Shown: one piece after another, positions 41,170-50,503 of the stretch
How positions within the stretch are numbered: the first letter of the stretch is position 1
Layout: every line of letters starts with the position of its first letter
NCBI RefSeq assembly: GCF_004698125.1
Contig: NZ_ML214297.1
Coordinates: 310,001 to 374,000, forward strand
DNA from: Halosimplex halophilum
GTDB lineage: Archaea; Halobacteriota; Halobacteria; Halobacteriales; Haloarculaceae
Direction: 5' to 3'
Length of the DNA: 64,000 bases
Made by a program: the position numbers and the translations under genes
The notes under the pieces: generated by a model
The model's database searches: none
Seen by the model: the letters and a program-made list of their open reading frames with translations, nothing else
What the model was told of the DNA's origin: nothing

Positions 41170-41640
41170 TTACTGCTCGTCCGGCATCTGGATGCCGCGC
41201 TCCACGACCGCCTCGGTCACGAAGAGACTCGTCTCACGCTGGAGTGCTCGCATCTTCGGTGCCGCTTCGTCTCTGTCGAGCGATCCGCGACCGTACCCGA
41301 GCGCGATGACGCCGATAGCACCGCGTACCTCGACGCCCGCGTCGGATGCCGTCTCTCGGGCGGCGAGGTCGTCGGTCAGGAGAACGGCTCCCCGCTGTTC
41401 AGCGACCGCAATCGCGGCGCGCTCTCCGGCGTCCAGTTCTTCGGTTCCGACTCGGCTCTCGTCGGCTTCGACGAGTTCGTACGAGAGGTTGCCCAACCCG
41501 TCCGGAACGCCGCCGGCGTCAACCTCTTCGTAGACAGTCTCTGGAACAAGGAGTGTGTCAAAGGTCGCGAGCAGTTCGAGCGAATCGATTTCGGCGAGAT
41601 GGATGAGCGGTCTCGCGTCCGAAACGGCCGCGAGCGTCAC
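41170..41640 (-). CDS. PIN-domain protein, DUF3368-like (orphan toxin-type)
   Basis: 156 residues from GTG 41640. The PIN nuclease acidic residues are seen at the start (SDARPLIHLAEIDSLELL, first Asp), in the middle (LDAGERAAIAVAEQ, Glu), and at LLTDDLAARETA (Asp pair), the pattern of the DUF3368 VapC-like toxins. Usual partners are short UPF0175-type antitoxins just upstream; I translated the upstream stretch and found no such frame. Codon choice is less G/C-biased than in the neighbours, and 13-nt repeats flank the region, so it may be imported. An in-frame ATG at 41712 would add 24 arginine-rich residues, less likely. Confidence 0.7.
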   Translation of the reverse strand: MTLAAVSDARPLIHLAEIDSLELLATFDTLLVPETVYEEVDAGGVPDGLGNLSYELVEADESRVGTEELDAGERAAIAVAEQRGAVLLTDDLAARETASDAGVEVRGAIGVIALGYGRGSLDRDEAAPKMRALQRETSLFVTEAVVERGIQMPDEQ

Positions 41641-41712
41641 GCGTTCAGGCCCCAGCCGACGTCTTCCGATTGCTCGGCACCGTTCTTTAATCCGTGTCCG
41701 CCTGCCCGGCAT

Positions 41713-42049
41713 AGATCTGACCAGGGCTTCCGTCTCCTGTGGCCGTGACTAGATGCCCTCGGAAACGCCGTCTCCCCTCAGAATAGTGGCCTCGGCACTC
41801 ATAGGGGTCGTCACGGCCGGGTCGTCAGGCCGGCTCGGAGTCGCGAGTCGTCATCGGCCGGCCGAGCCTACGCGGCCGTCCGGCAAGTCGGTTTCCACCG
41901 CGGACGACGACGCGCCGACCACGCCGTCGGCGAGTAACGGCGCGTTTCCGGGCGTAACCTCGGGTTGTCGCGGCCTCGGACGCGATAACGACCGGTTTCG
42001 TCGGCTACCCGGCGGCTAACTAAGCCCGTGCCGCCGCAAGGGTGCGTGC
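41713..42049. other. Gene-free stretch beside the PIN gene
   Basis: 337 nt. One plus-strand reading (41753-42019) stays open for 88 codons, but it lacks a promoter at the proper distance and its composition (Ser/Pro/Arg) is not coding-like. The expected antitoxin is absent. The last 35 nt carry a TATA-like AACTAAG for the next gene. Confidence 0.5.
41834..41846 (+). repeat. 13-nt direct repeat, right copy
   Basis: CTCGGAGTCGCGA, identical to 41105-41117; see the left copy. Confidence 0.35.
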
Positions 42050-42334
42050 ATGGAAACACAAGGCCAACAGCAGGAAGCGATGCGAGCAGCGGAAGACACC
42101 GGAACCGATCCGGCGGTAATCCTCGCGGCGGGGTCGGTCGCCCTGTCGTGGTTCTTCTTCTACGCGAAGGGCGACAAGGAACAGGGCATCTTCGTGGGCC
42201 TGTGGCCGCCGACGATCCTCGCGTTCGCGAGCTACTTCGAGCAGACGAAGATGAGCGACATGGTCGAGCGTGCGACCGGCCGCGACACCCTCGTCGGCCG
42301 CGTCGAGCGGATGGTCCAGAGCCGAACGGAGTAA
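42050..42334 (+). CDS. Small membrane protein (94 aa)
   Basis: 94 residues: polar N terminus rich in Gln/Glu (METQGQQQEAMRAAEDTG), one or two membrane helices (PAVILAAGSVALSWFFFYA and GIFVGLWPPTILAFASYF), and a charged C terminus containing DMVERATGRDTLVGRVERMV with amphipathic helix periodicity. No family recognised, although the order and length suggest a conserved haloarchaeal protein. TATA-like AACTAAG at about 42018-42024 is about 29 nt upstream. Confidence 0.65.
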   Translation: METQGQQQEAMRAAEDTGTDPAVILAAGSVALSWFFFYAKGDKEQGIFVGLWPPTILAFASYFEQTKMSDMVERATGRDTLVGRVERMVQSRTE

Positions 42335-42544
42335 CGACCCCGCAGCGTAGCGACCCCGTATCGACATCCCACCGGTCCCGCGGTACTGTCAGGCTTCCGA
42401 GGGCCGGTGCTCTCTCCCAGTTCGTCGCCGCCGAGCGACGGGGATCGGTCGAGCGGCGGCACGTCGCCCGACGCCGCCTTGCGGTCCGTGAGACCGCGCC
42501 ACCCCACCGGGAGAGCTAAGCGGGGGGCGGAGCTACCCCCGCGT

Positions 42545-43588
42545 ATGCTGGAGGTCGACGGGAGCGACGGCGGCGGCCAGTTGCTCCGGAGCGCGCTGAC
42601 GCTGTCGATGCTCGACGGCGAGCCCGTCGAGATCGACGACGTGCGCGGGAACCGCTCGGAGCCCGGACTGAAGGCCCAGCACCTCGCCGCGGTCGAGACG
42701 GCCGCGGCGGTCGCCGACGCCGAGGTCGCGGGCGCCGAACTGGGCTCGGAGACGGTCACCTTCGAGCCCGGCGAGGTCGCCGGGGGCCACTACGGAACCG
42801 ACATCGGGACCGCCGGGAGCGTGACGTTGCTGTTCGACACCCTGCTGCCGCTGGCGACCGCTATCGACGAGCCGCTGTCGGTCACCGCGACCGGCGGGAC
42901 CGACGTGACGTGGTCGCCGCCGATGGCCTACTACCGCGCCGTCAAGCTCCCCCTCCTCCGTCAGTTCGGGCTCGCGGCCGCCGTCGAACTCGACCGGACG
43001 GGCTTCTACCCGGCCGGCGGCGGCCGCGCGACGCTGCGCCTCTGGCCGTCGGAGCTGTCACCGCTCGACCTCGACGCGCCGCTGGAGCCGACCGCGGCCC
43101 GTGTCTACTCGAAGGCCGCGGCGGACCTGGCCGACGCCGAGGTGGCCGACCGCCAGGCCGACGCCGCGACCGACGCGCTCGCCGACCTCGGGGTCGAACC
43201 CGTCGAACACCGGACGGCCTCCGTCGCCAGCGACAGCCCCGGCTCGGTCCTGGTCGTCCGGTTGGACGGCGCTCCCGTCGCGGACGATGCCAGTGGGAGG
43301 GGGCGGCCGCTGGCCGGCTTCGACGCCTACGGCGCCCCGGACAAGCGGTCCGAGACGGTCGCCTCCGAGGCGACCGACCAGGTCCGACGCTTCCGCGGGA
43401 GCGGCGCCGCCGTGGACCCCCACATGGCCGACCAGCTGCTCGGCTTCCTCGCGCTCGCGGGCGGCCGCGTCGCGGTCCCGGGGATCTCCGACCACGTCGC
43501 CACCTGCCGGGAGGTACTGGCGACGTTCGACCGGCCGGTCGGCGTCGACCGGTCCGGACCGGCGCCCGTGCTCGTCGCTGATCGGTAG
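42545..43588 (+). CDS. rtcA: RNA 3'-terminal phosphate cyclase
   Basis: Converts RNA 3'-phosphate to 2',3'-cyclic phosphate using ATP through an adenylated histidine. 347 residues with N-terminal DGSDGGGQLLRSALTLSMLDG, the family's GxGGGQ(I/L)LR hallmark, then PGLKAQHLAAV, GGHYGTDIGTAGSVTLL, and FYPAGGG in the core; the adenylated histidine is H293 in DPHMADQLL. The N-terminal alpha/beta repeats and C-terminal domain are complete. ATG 42545 gives the conserved start MLEVDGS. No RtcB or RtcR nearby. Confidence 0.94.
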   Translation: MLEVDGSDGGGQLLRSALTLSMLDGEPVEIDDVRGNRSEPGLKAQHLAAVETAAAVADAEVAGAELGSETVTFEPGEVAGGHYGTDIGTAGSVTLLFDTLLPLATAIDEPLSVTATGGTDVTWSPPMAYYRAVKLPLLRQFGLAAAVELDRTGFYPAGGGRATLRLWPSELSPLDLDAPLEPTAARVYSKAAADLADAEVADRQADAATDALADLGVEPVEHRTASVASDSPGSVLVVRLDGAPVADDASGRGRPLAGFDAYGAPDKRSETVASEATDQVRRFRGSGAAVDPHMADQLLGFLALAGGRVAVPGISDHVATCREVLATFDRPVGVDRSGPAPVLVADR

Positions 43589-43744
43589 CTGACAGTATAC
43601 CGCGCCCGGCGAGACGATTCGGCGTGAGGGGCGACTCGGCGAGCGCCGGCGGCCGGTTCCGGAACAAATCTCCGGTATCTGACCTATCGGAGTTCCGTGA
43701 TGCAAACCCTTTTGCGCGTCTATCGACAGGGGCGACACGACCGA

Positions 43745-45634
43745 ATGTCCGAGGCCACCACAGTCGCGGTACAGGACAGGGTCGACGAGGTAGAGGCGCC
43801 ACTCCGGCGGGTCTTCCGGGAGTACGGCCTGCCGCGGATCCACTGGTTCGCCGTCGCGGTGGCGATGAACCTCGTCGCGCGGCTGTCGGCGCTGGTGCCC
43901 GCGCTCGTGCTGGGGACGGCCATCGACGCGGTGTTCAACGAGACGGGCGCCTACGACCTGCCGCTGGTGCCGGCGTCGTGGATCCCGACCCAGCCCGAGG
44001 CGCAGTTCTGGTTCTCCGTGTCCCTGATCGTCGGGGCGTTCGTCCTCACGGCGGTCTGCACCTGGGCCCAGGGGATCACGAGCGACATCTTCGCCCACCG
44101 CTCGCTGCACGCCGTCCGCGTCGACACGTTCCGGCGGATGCAGGAACTGGACATGGCCTTCTTCGACGAGCAGGAGACCGGCGAGGCCATGTCCATCCTC
44201 AACCAGGACGCGACCAACCTGGAGCGGTTTCTCGACCAGGCGCTGAAGAACGGTACCCGTCTGATCGTCATGGTGCTGGCCATCGGCGGCCTCCTGCTGT
44301 GGATCAACTGGCAGCTCGCCGTCGTGACGCTGGTCGCGGTCCCGCTGATGGCGCTTTTCACCTGGTGGTTCAGCCGGACGGTCGCGCCCCGGTACGACGC
44401 CGTCCGCTCCAGCATCGGCGACCTCAACACCCGCCTGGAGAACTCCATCGGCGGGATGCAACTCGTCAAGACCGCCAACACCGAGGAGTTCGAGACCGAG
44501 CGCGTCGAGGACGCCTCCTGGAACTTCTACACCACCAACATCGACGTGCTGAAGATCGCCTTCGTCTACCGCCCCGGGATGCGCCTGCTCGCCGGCCTCT
44601 CGTTCGTCACGACCTTCGTCGTCGGCGGCCTGTGGATCTTCTCGGGTCCGCCGCTCTTCTTCTCGGGCGAGCTGACCGTCGGGAACTTCGTCGTCTTCAT
44701 CTTCATGACCCAGCGCTTCATCGACCCGCTCGCCCAGATCTCCAACATCATCGACTGGACCGAGAACGCCCGCGCCTCCGGCAAGCGCATCTTCGGCCTG
44801 ATGGACACGCCCGTCCGCATCGAGGACTCGCCCGACGCCGTCGAACTCGACACCGTGGACGGCGAGGTGGCGTACGACGACGTGACCTTCGGCTACGACG
44901 GCGAGGAGACCGTCCTCCGGGACGTGAGCTTCGAGGCCGACGCCGGCGACACGGTCGCGTTCGTCGGTCCCACCGGCGCGGGCAAGTCCACGGCCGTCAA
45001 GCTCCTGATGCGCCTCTACGACGTGGACGAGGGCGCCATCAGCGTCGACGGACACGACATCCGCGACGTGACCGTCGGGAGCCTCCGGGAGTCGATCGGC
45101 TACGTCAGCCAGGAGACCTACCTCTTCGACGGGACCGTCGCCGAGAACATCCGCTACGGCGAGTTCGACGCGTCCCGCGACGAGATCGTCGAGGCGGCGA
45201 AGGCCGCGGAGGCCCACGAGTTCATCACCGACCTCGCGGACGGCTACGACACGGAGGTCGGCGAGCGCGGCGCCCGCCTCTCGGGCGGCCAGCGCCAGCG
45301 CATCTCTATCGCCCGCACAGTCCTGCAGGACCCCGACATCCTGATCCTCGACGAGGCGACCTCCGCCGTCGACACCGAGACGGAGGTCCTGATCCAGCGC
45401 TCGCTCGACCGCCTCGCCGCCGACCGCACGACCTTCGTCATCGCTCACCGCCTCTCGACGGTGACCGACGCCGAGACCATCCTCGTGCTGGAGGAGGGCC
45501 AGGTCGTCGAGCGGGGTACCCACCAGGAACTGCTGGAGGCGGACGGCCTCTACGCCAACCTCTGGGCGGTCCAGGCCGGCGAGATCGACGACCTCCCCGA
45601 CGAGTTCGTCGACCGCGCCCGCGGCGACGTCTGA
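43745..45634 (+). CDS. ABC transporter, fused permease and ATPase (exporter type)
   Basis: 629-residue half transporter that works as a homodimer. Six membrane helices (50-370) with coupling-helix segments, then a nucleotide-binding domain: Walker A GPTGAGKST (about 408-416), Q-loop YVSQETYLF, signature LSGGQRQRIS (about 512-521), Walker B ILILDEATS and H-loop IAHRLST. The MsbA/multidrug-type layout suggests export of a lipid or hydrophobic substrate. ATG 43745 is preferred to in-frame ATGs at 43697 and 43700, because CTTTTGCG about 34 nt upstream is TATA-like and the upstream codons are atypical. Confidence 0.93.
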   Translation: MSEATTVAVQDRVDEVEAPLRRVFREYGLPRIHWFAVAVAMNLVARLSALVPALVLGTAIDAVFNETGAYDLPLVPASWIPTQPEAQFWFSVSLIVGAFVLTAVCTWAQGITSDIFAHRSLHAVRVDTFRRMQELDMAFFDEQETGEAMSILNQDATNLERFLDQALKNGTRLIVMVLAIGGLLLWINWQLAVVTLVAVPLMALFTWWFSRTVAPRYDAVRSSIGDLNTRLENSIGGMQLVKTANTEEFETERVEDASWNFYTTNIDVLKIAFVYRPGMRLLAGLSFVTTFVVGGLWIFSGPPLFFSGELTVGNFVVFIFMTQRFIDPLAQISNIIDWTENARASGKRIFGLMDTPVRIEDSPDAVELDTVDGEVAYDDVTFGYDGEETVLRDVSFEADAGDTVAFVGPTGAGKSTAVKLLMRLYDVDEGAISVDGHDIRDVTVGSLRESIGYVSQETYLFDGTVAENIRYGEFDASRDEIVEAAKAAEAHEFITDLADGYDTEVGERGARLSGGQRQRISIARTVLQDPDILILDEATSAVDTETEVLIQRSLDRLAADRTTFVIAHRLSTVTDAETILVLEEGQVVERGTHQELLEADGLYANLWAVQAGEIDDLPDEFVDRARGDV

Positions 45635-45854
45635 CACCGTCTCCGCGGTCGGGGTACTCGGGCGCTACGGGCCGGACTGACAGGAGACTGTCACGGGTAT
45701 AACCGGCGAACTCCCCAGTAGCGAACGGCTTCGACAGCCCGTTCGAGCTCGATTTCGACCGGAGTTCGGGGAAATTTGGGTCCCAGGTCGGAAAACCGTC
45801 TTGTACGGATCGAGACCTGTCTCCGGGTGGACGACAGTCCGGGAATCTCGACCG

Positions 45855-46004
45855 ATGCCAGCCTGCGCACACTGCGGCACGCACGTCTCGGAACAGTTCG
45901 CACGCGTCTTCGCCGACGAGGACGGCGAGGTCCACGCCTGTCCGACCTGCTCGGCCAACAGCGGGATCGCGGAAGTCTCCAGGGAACGGGCGGGGAAAGC
46001 CTGA
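45855..46004 (+). CDS. Zinc-finger microprotein (49 aa)
   Basis: 49 residues: CAHCGTHVSEQFARVFADEDGEVHACPTCSANSG, two C-x2-C knuckles separated by a strand-turn-strand, typical of short haloarchaeal treble-clef proteins that resemble one half of transcription-factor ribbons. The C-terminal ISGIAEVSRERAGKA is helical. ATG 45855 is preferred to ATG 45801 because the upstream part has no coding character. It lies between the ABC exporter and the convergent pckA gene. Confidence 0.65.
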   Translation: MPACAHCGTHVSEQFARVFADEDGEVHACPTCSANSGIAEVSRERAGKA

Positions 46005-46061
46005 CCGGCGGTCGACGGGCCGGCCGTCGCCGACGGCCGACCGCTCTCCGGCGCCGGCCCG

Positions 46062-47603
46062 TCAGTAGACGGCCGCGCGGATCTCCTCGTCGAGGTCGTC
46101 GAACTCGGCGAGGTAGTCGCGGCGCTCCTCGCGGAGGTCGGCGATGTGCTCGTCGGCGTCGTCGAGCGCGTCGCCCACGTCGAAGCGGCTCACGTCGAGC
46201 CCCGGGACGGCGTCGGGGACGGTCAGTCCCGTCGTCGGGTCCGCCGCCCACTCGATGCGCCCGCGGCTGACCTCCCGGAGGAGCGTCACCGTGTCGTCGA
46301 CGCCGACGTCGCGGTCGCCGACGGTCCCCGTGTTGAGGAGGTACGCGTCCACGTCGAGGTCGGCGACCAGATCGCGGAAGCGGTTGCCCTCCTCGCCCTC
46401 GGAGCCGATGATGAAGGGGTTGGTGCCGACGACGCGGATGGCCTCGCCCGCGCTCGACGGGTCGCCGGCGCTGGTCTGGACGGACTCGCCGAGCATGAAC
46501 GCGGCGGCGGCCTCCTCCGGCGAGAGCTTCGCCAGCGGCGGCATCGCCGGGTTCCGCGTGATGAAGAACACCTGGTCGACCGACTCGAGGTCGATCTCCT
46601 CGTCGGCCGAGGGGAGGTGCTCGCGCCGGACGACCGCCCGGGCGTTGGCGGTGTGGGCGTCGCTGTCGAAGTCGACCGTCCCGTCCTCGTCGACGTCGAC
46701 GTTCTCCAAGACCGCCGACTCGTGGGTCGCGGCCTCGTAGAGGGCCGGCTGCTCCTCGCGGTCGAGGCCGATGGTCTTGATGAACAGGCCCTCGCCCTCG
46801 CTGCCGGCGACGGTGCCGTCGGGCCGCAGCGCGCACACGTCGTCCTGGAGCATCGTCGCGTCCTCGGGCTCGTCCAGCCCGAGGCCGTGGGCGGTCAGCG
46901 TCGACTTGCCGGTGCCCGAGAGGCCGAGGAAGACCTGCCCGACCGTCTCCAGGTCCGACTCCTCGTCAGTCTCGGCGTCTCCGGCCTCGCCGTCCTCGGT
47001 TTCGAGGCGGACGCGCTTGGTGCCGGCGTGGAGGCCGAGGCCGCCCTGGCGCTTGGCGTCGAACATGAACAGCCGCAGGAACGACTTCTTGGCCTCGCCG
47101 GTGTAGTCGGTGCCGCGGACGGCGGTGAACCCCTCCTCGGGGAGCACGCGGATGGCCACCTCGTCGGCGTCCGGCACCTGGACGGTCGTGAAGTCGGGCT
47201 CGGCGCCGTCGGGCGCCGGCTCGAAGAGGTTGGCCCAGGTCAGCGCGATCCGGCTGAACTCCTTCGGGACGTAGTAGCGACAGACGTAGGTGTTGTCGGG
47301 ATGGCGGCCGAGCTTGCGGTCCAGACAGACCATCTCGCGGTCGCCGGCGGCCTCGACGACCCGCTCGACGTGCTCGTAGTCGGCGGGGCCGAACTCGGCG
47401 TCGAGGGCGTTCTCCGTCCGGTCGGCGTTGCGCGACCGGTGCTCGCTCGTGTACGACGGGGAGCCGTACTCCGTCGTCGTCTCCTTCTCGCGCGCGAACT
47501 CGCGCAGCGTCGCGAACGAAGGGTCGTAGGTGACGTTGTCCGCTGTCCGGGGGTCCGCGAGCGCCGCGGTCGGCGACTCTATCGCCGTCCCGTGTTGTGA
47601 CAT
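46062..47603 (-). CDS. pckA: Phosphoenolpyruvate carboxykinase (ATP)
   Basis: Gluconeogenic enzyme, oxaloacetate + ATP to PEP + CO2 + ADP. 513 residues with kinase-1a P-loop GLSGTGKST (227-235), the Y-x-GEAKKS region with K172, and LQDDVC as the kinase-2 metal site; RNPAMPPLAKL is the substrate-loop segment. A halophile-type acidic insertion lies at 201-220. Transcribed from a divergent-looking AT-rich promoter with TATA-like CCTTTATC about 31 nt before the ATG, and AATAAATTATT further upstream. Confidence 0.95.
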   Translation of the reverse strand: MSQHGTAIESPTAALADPRTADNVTYDPSFATLREFAREKETTTEYGSPSYTSEHRSRNADRTENALDAEFGPADYEHVERVVEAAGDREMVCLDRKLGRHPDNTYVCRYYVPKEFSRIALTWANLFEPAPDGAEPDFTTVQVPDADEVAIRVLPEEGFTAVRGTDYTGEAKKSFLRLFMFDAKRQGGLGLHAGTKRVRLETEDGEAGDAETDEESDLETVGQVFLGLSGTGKSTLTAHGLGLDEPEDATMLQDDVCALRPDGTVAGSEGEGLFIKTIGLDREEQPALYEAATHESAVLENVDVDEDGTVDFDSDAHTANARAVVRREHLPSADEEIDLESVDQVFFITRNPAMPPLAKLSPEEAAAAFMLGESVQTSAGDPSSAGEAIRVVGTNPFIIGSEGEEGNRFRDLVADLDVDAYLLNTGTVGDRDVGVDDTVTLLREVSRGRIEWAADPTTGLTVPDAVPGLDVSRFDVGDALDDADEHIADLREERRDYLAEFDDLDEEIRAAVY

Positions 47604-47630
47604 CGTACCCGTTCGATCACATCCGTCCGT

Positions 47631-47638
47631 GATAAAGG
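47631..47638 (-). promoter_or_regulatory. TATA box of pckA
   Basis: Minus strand CCTTTATC centred about 31 nt ahead of the ATG at 47603. Upstream (47660-47712) the sequence is AT-rich and includes the imperfect palindrome AATAA-A-TTATT, a plausible regulator site for gluconeogenic control. Confidence 0.5.
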
Positions 47639-47785
47639 TGTCATATCCGCCGTTCGTTTGCTAATCACCGCCATAGAATAAATTATTAAATACCGAGTAA
47701 ATCGTTCGCGTTAGTCGGTGGATTCGACCGGGTCGCCGACCGAACTCGTCGGCGGCCGACAGGCGGCAGTCGGGGGTCGCCCTCG

Positions 47786-48820
47786 TCAGCGGTCGGCTCC
47801 GTCGGACTCGACCCGTTCGCGGGCGGCGGCGACGACGAGCGGGAGCGTGATCGTCGCGTCGGCGTAGACGGAGGCGTTACGGGCCGCCTTCTCCAGTTTC
47901 CCCCACGAGCGCGCCTCGTCGAGCGTCGCGCCGGACAGGCCCCCGGTCTCGGGGGTGTCCATCGTCAGCTGGACGGCGTAGTCGTAGGCGTCGGGCGCCA
48001 CCAGCATCGTCTGGAGCGTGTAGTTCTTCGGGACGCCCCCGCCGACGACCATCGCGCCGGCCTTCTCCGCGTCGAACGCCTGGTCGGTGATGGTCGTCAT
48101 GTCGGCCAGCGCGTCAAGCGTGAACGCGCTCGTCTGGGCGTACATCCACGCCTGCAGGCCCAGCACGGAGTCCTGGACCGCCGGGCAGTATATCGGCACG
48201 TCGTGCTCGTGGGCGGCCGCGGCGACGCCGGCGCCCTCCTCGACGCCCTCGCGCTCGTTGACCTCGGCGTTCGCCCGGCCGAGTTCCTCGGTGAACCGCT
48301 GGATGCTGACCGCCCCGTCCGCCTCGCACTCGGCTTCGAGCGGCGGAAACACCTCGTCGCGGAGGTGACTCTCGAACAGCGCGAAGTGCTCCTGGGGGAG
48401 GTAGACGTTGTAGATGCGGTCGACGCCCTCGTCGCGGAGCCGCTCGTCGTGCTCGCGTTCGGTCTTGCCGTCCTCGTGGACCTGCCCGTGGTGGTGTTTG
48501 CCGCCGATGGCCTCGATGGCGTCGTGGGTGAGGTTCGCGCCGGTCGTGACGAGCGCGTCGATGTGGCCGTCCCGGATGAGGTCGGCGACGATGCGGCGCA
48601 TCCCGGTCGGGACCATCGCGCCGGCGAGGCCGAAGAAGTTGGTCACCTCGTCGTCGCCGAGCATCTCGGCGTACACGTCGACGGCCTCGTGGAGCGCGCT
48701 CGCGCCGATGCCGGCCGACCCGTACTCGTCGGCGAGCTCGCCGACGGTCATGCCCGCCCGTGCCTCCGCGTGGCCGATCGGGTCGTGCTCGAACGTCTCT
48801 CGGGGCGTCTCGTCGGTCAT
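47786..48820 (-). CDS. dys: Deoxyhypusine synthase family protein
   Basis: 344 residues. NAD-binding alpha/beta core with FFGLAGAMVPTGMRRIVADLI and TTGANLTHD, the substrate loop QDSVLGLQAWM, and the catalytic lysine K308 in ARSWGKLEKAA, matching the SWGK motif of human DHS. The family attaches a 4-aminobutyl group to the conserved lysine of aIF5A. In haloarchaea an agmatine-based variant of the reaction followed by agmatinase action has been proposed; both an aIF5A gene and an agmatinase-like gene occur about 10 kb away in this window. Acidic N terminus; ATG 48820 is the first sensible start. Confidence 0.92.
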   Translation of the reverse strand: MTDETPRETFEHDPIGHAEARAGMTVGELADEYGSAGIGASALHEAVDVYAEMLGDDEVTNFFGLAGAMVPTGMRRIVADLIRDGHIDALVTTGANLTHDAIEAIGGKHHHGQVHEDGKTEREHDERLRDEGVDRIYNVYLPQEHFALFESHLRDEVFPPLEAECEADGAVSIQRFTEELGRANAEVNEREGVEEGAGVAAAAHEHDVPIYCPAVQDSVLGLQAWMYAQTSAFTLDALADMTTITDQAFDAEKAGAMVVGGGVPKNYTLQTMLVAPDAYDYAVQLTMDTPETGGLSGATLDEARSWGKLEKAARNASVYADATITLPLVVAAARERVESDGADR

Positions 48821-48914
48821 CGCTCGTCCGTCGGCCGCCCGCGCGCTTCAAGCCCGCGATCCGGAGTCGTCGCTCCCGGGAAACACCGAAATGCGTGGGC
48901 TCCTTGCTACCGGC

Positions 48915-50501
48915 ATGGATTCGAGGGTCGAGTCGGCCCTGCCAGCCGGCCGTCGGCACAGTCTGCGAGCGGGCGTCACGCCGGTCGGCGACCGCGACGA
49001 CCGCGACGTTCGGACGCCGATCACCGGGGAAGTGGTCGGTTCGGTCCCGTCCTGCACCGCCGAGGACGTGGCGGCGGCCGTCGACCGCGCGAGGGAGGTC
49101 CAGGCCGACTGGGCGGCTAGACCCGTCGGCGACCGCGCCGAAGTCCTCCGGCGGGTCGCAGACACAGTGACCGCGAACCGCTCGGAGCTGCTCGACGTCG
49201 TGCAGGTCGAGACCGGGAAGGCGCGGTTCGACGCGCTGGAGGAGGTCCTCGACGTCGTCGCCACGGCTGACTACTACGCCCGCGAGGGGCCGGACCACCT
49301 CGAATCGGCCGAGCGGACGGGCGTGATCCCGGGGCTCACGCGCGCGGTGGAGCGGGCCGAGCCGGTGGGCGTCGTCGGCTGCATCGCGCCGTGGAACTAC
49401 CCGCTCACGCTCGCGGTCTCGGATCTGTTGCCCGCGCTGCTGGCCGGCAACGGCGCCGTCCTCAAGCCCGCGGAGACGACGCCGTTCTCGGCGCTCGCGG
49501 CGGTCGAACTGCTCGAATCCGCCGGGATCCCGGAGGGGCTGGTACAGGTGGTCACGGGCGACGGCGAGCGGCTGGGCGAACCGCTGATATCGCGGGTCGA
49601 CCACCTCCGGTTCACCGGCAGCACGGCGGTCGGTCGCGAGGTGGCGGCGCTGGCCGGCGAACACCTGATCGACGCCTCGCTCGAACTCGGCGGCAAGAAC
49701 CCGGCCGTCGTCCTCGACGACGCCGACCTGTCGAAGACAGTCCGCGGGCTCGTCAACGGCTGCTACGCCAACGCCGGCCAGCTCTGTATCGCGACCGAGC
49801 GCGTCTACGTCGACCGCTCGCTGTTCGAGGCGTTCCGCGACCGGTTCGTCGCCGCGACCGAACGGCAGTCCCTCGGTGTCGGCCTCGGCTGGGGACCGGA
49901 CGTGGGATCGCTGATCGGCGAGGGCCAGCTCGACACCGTGGAGTCTCACGTCGCGGACGCTCGCGAGCGCGGCGCGACCGTCGAGACCGGCGGAAAGCGG
50001 CGGGAAGACGCGGGGCCGTGGGTCTACGAGCCGACGGTGCTGACCGGCCTCCCGGACGACGCCACGGCGGCGAGTCAGGAGACGTTCGGGCCGGTCGTCT
50101 CGCTGGTCCCCGTCGACGGCGTCGACGAGGCGGTCGCGCGGGCCAACGACATCGACTACGGTCTCCACGCGAGCGTCTGGACCGGCGACCCGGAACGGGG
50201 CGAGCGCGTCGCCCGCCGCGTCGACGCCGGGACGGTCTCGGTCAACGACGGCTACCGGGCGATGTGGGCGTCGACGGACGCGCCGATGGGCGGCGTCGGC
50301 GACTCCGGGGTCGGCCGCCGCCACGGCCGCGAGGGGATCCGCGACTACACCGACGCCCGGACGGTCGTCACCCAGCGCGGCCACCCGCTGGCGTTCCCCG
50401 ACGCCGTGCCCGACCGGCTCGCGGCCGCCGCCGCGACCGCGTCGCTCGGCCCGTTGCGCTGGCTGCGGAACCGCTCGCTCCCCGGTCCGTGGGCGGACTG
50501 A
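48915..50501 (+). CDS. Aldehyde dehydrogenase family protein (succinate-semialdehyde-type)
   Basis: 528-residue NAD(P)-dependent dehydrogenase. Cofactor region WNYPLTLAVSDLLPALLAGNGAVLKPAE, FTGSTAVGREVAA, general base Glu in LELGGKNP (about 257), nucleophile C291 in NAGQLCIATER, and EEF-like QETFGPVVSLVP are all present. The overall pattern is of succinate-semialdehyde dehydrogenase-type ALDHs; the real aldehyde is unknown. It carries a C-terminal extension (about 480-528) with an amphipathic, Trp-containing tail. ATG 48915 is chosen; ATG 48891 adds eight residues. It ends against a strong hairpin. Confidence 0.9.
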   Translation: MDSRVESALPAGRRHSLRAGVTPVGDRDDRDVRTPITGEVVGSVPSCTAEDVAAAVDRAREVQADWAARPVGDRAEVLRRVADTVTANRSELLDVVQVETGKARFDALEEVLDVVATADYYAREGPDHLESAERTGVIPGLTRAVERAEPVGVVGCIAPWNYPLTLAVSDLLPALLAGNGAVLKPAETTPFSALAAVELLESAGIPEGLVQVVTGDGERLGEPLISRVDHLRFTGSTAVGREVAALAGEHLIDASLELGGKNPAVVLDDADLSKTVRGLVNGCYANAGQLCIATERVYVDRSLFEAFRDRFVAATERQSLGVGLGWGPDVGSLIGEGQLDTVESHVADARERGATVETGGKRREDAGPWVYEPTVLTGLPDDATAASQETFGPVVSLVPVDGVDEAVARANDIDYGLHASVWTGDPERGERVARRVDAGTVSVNDGYRAMWASTDAPMGGVGDSGVGRRHGREGIRDYTDARTVVTQRGHPLAFPDAVPDRLAAAAATASLGPLRWLRNRSLPGPWAD

Positions 50502-50503
50502 TA

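Noticed and set aside
41753-42019. 88-codon plus-strand open frame next to the PIN gene
   Set aside because: No promoter at the right distance, Ser/Pro/Arg-rich, no sensible fold; tested as antitoxin candidate but on the wrong strand and unlike UPF0175.
43058-45637. Very long minus-strand open frame opposite the ABC transporter and rtcA
   Set aside because: It mirrors highly GC-biased codons of a clear ABC exporter; composition is Val/Asp/Arg/Gly noise with no domain and no promoter.
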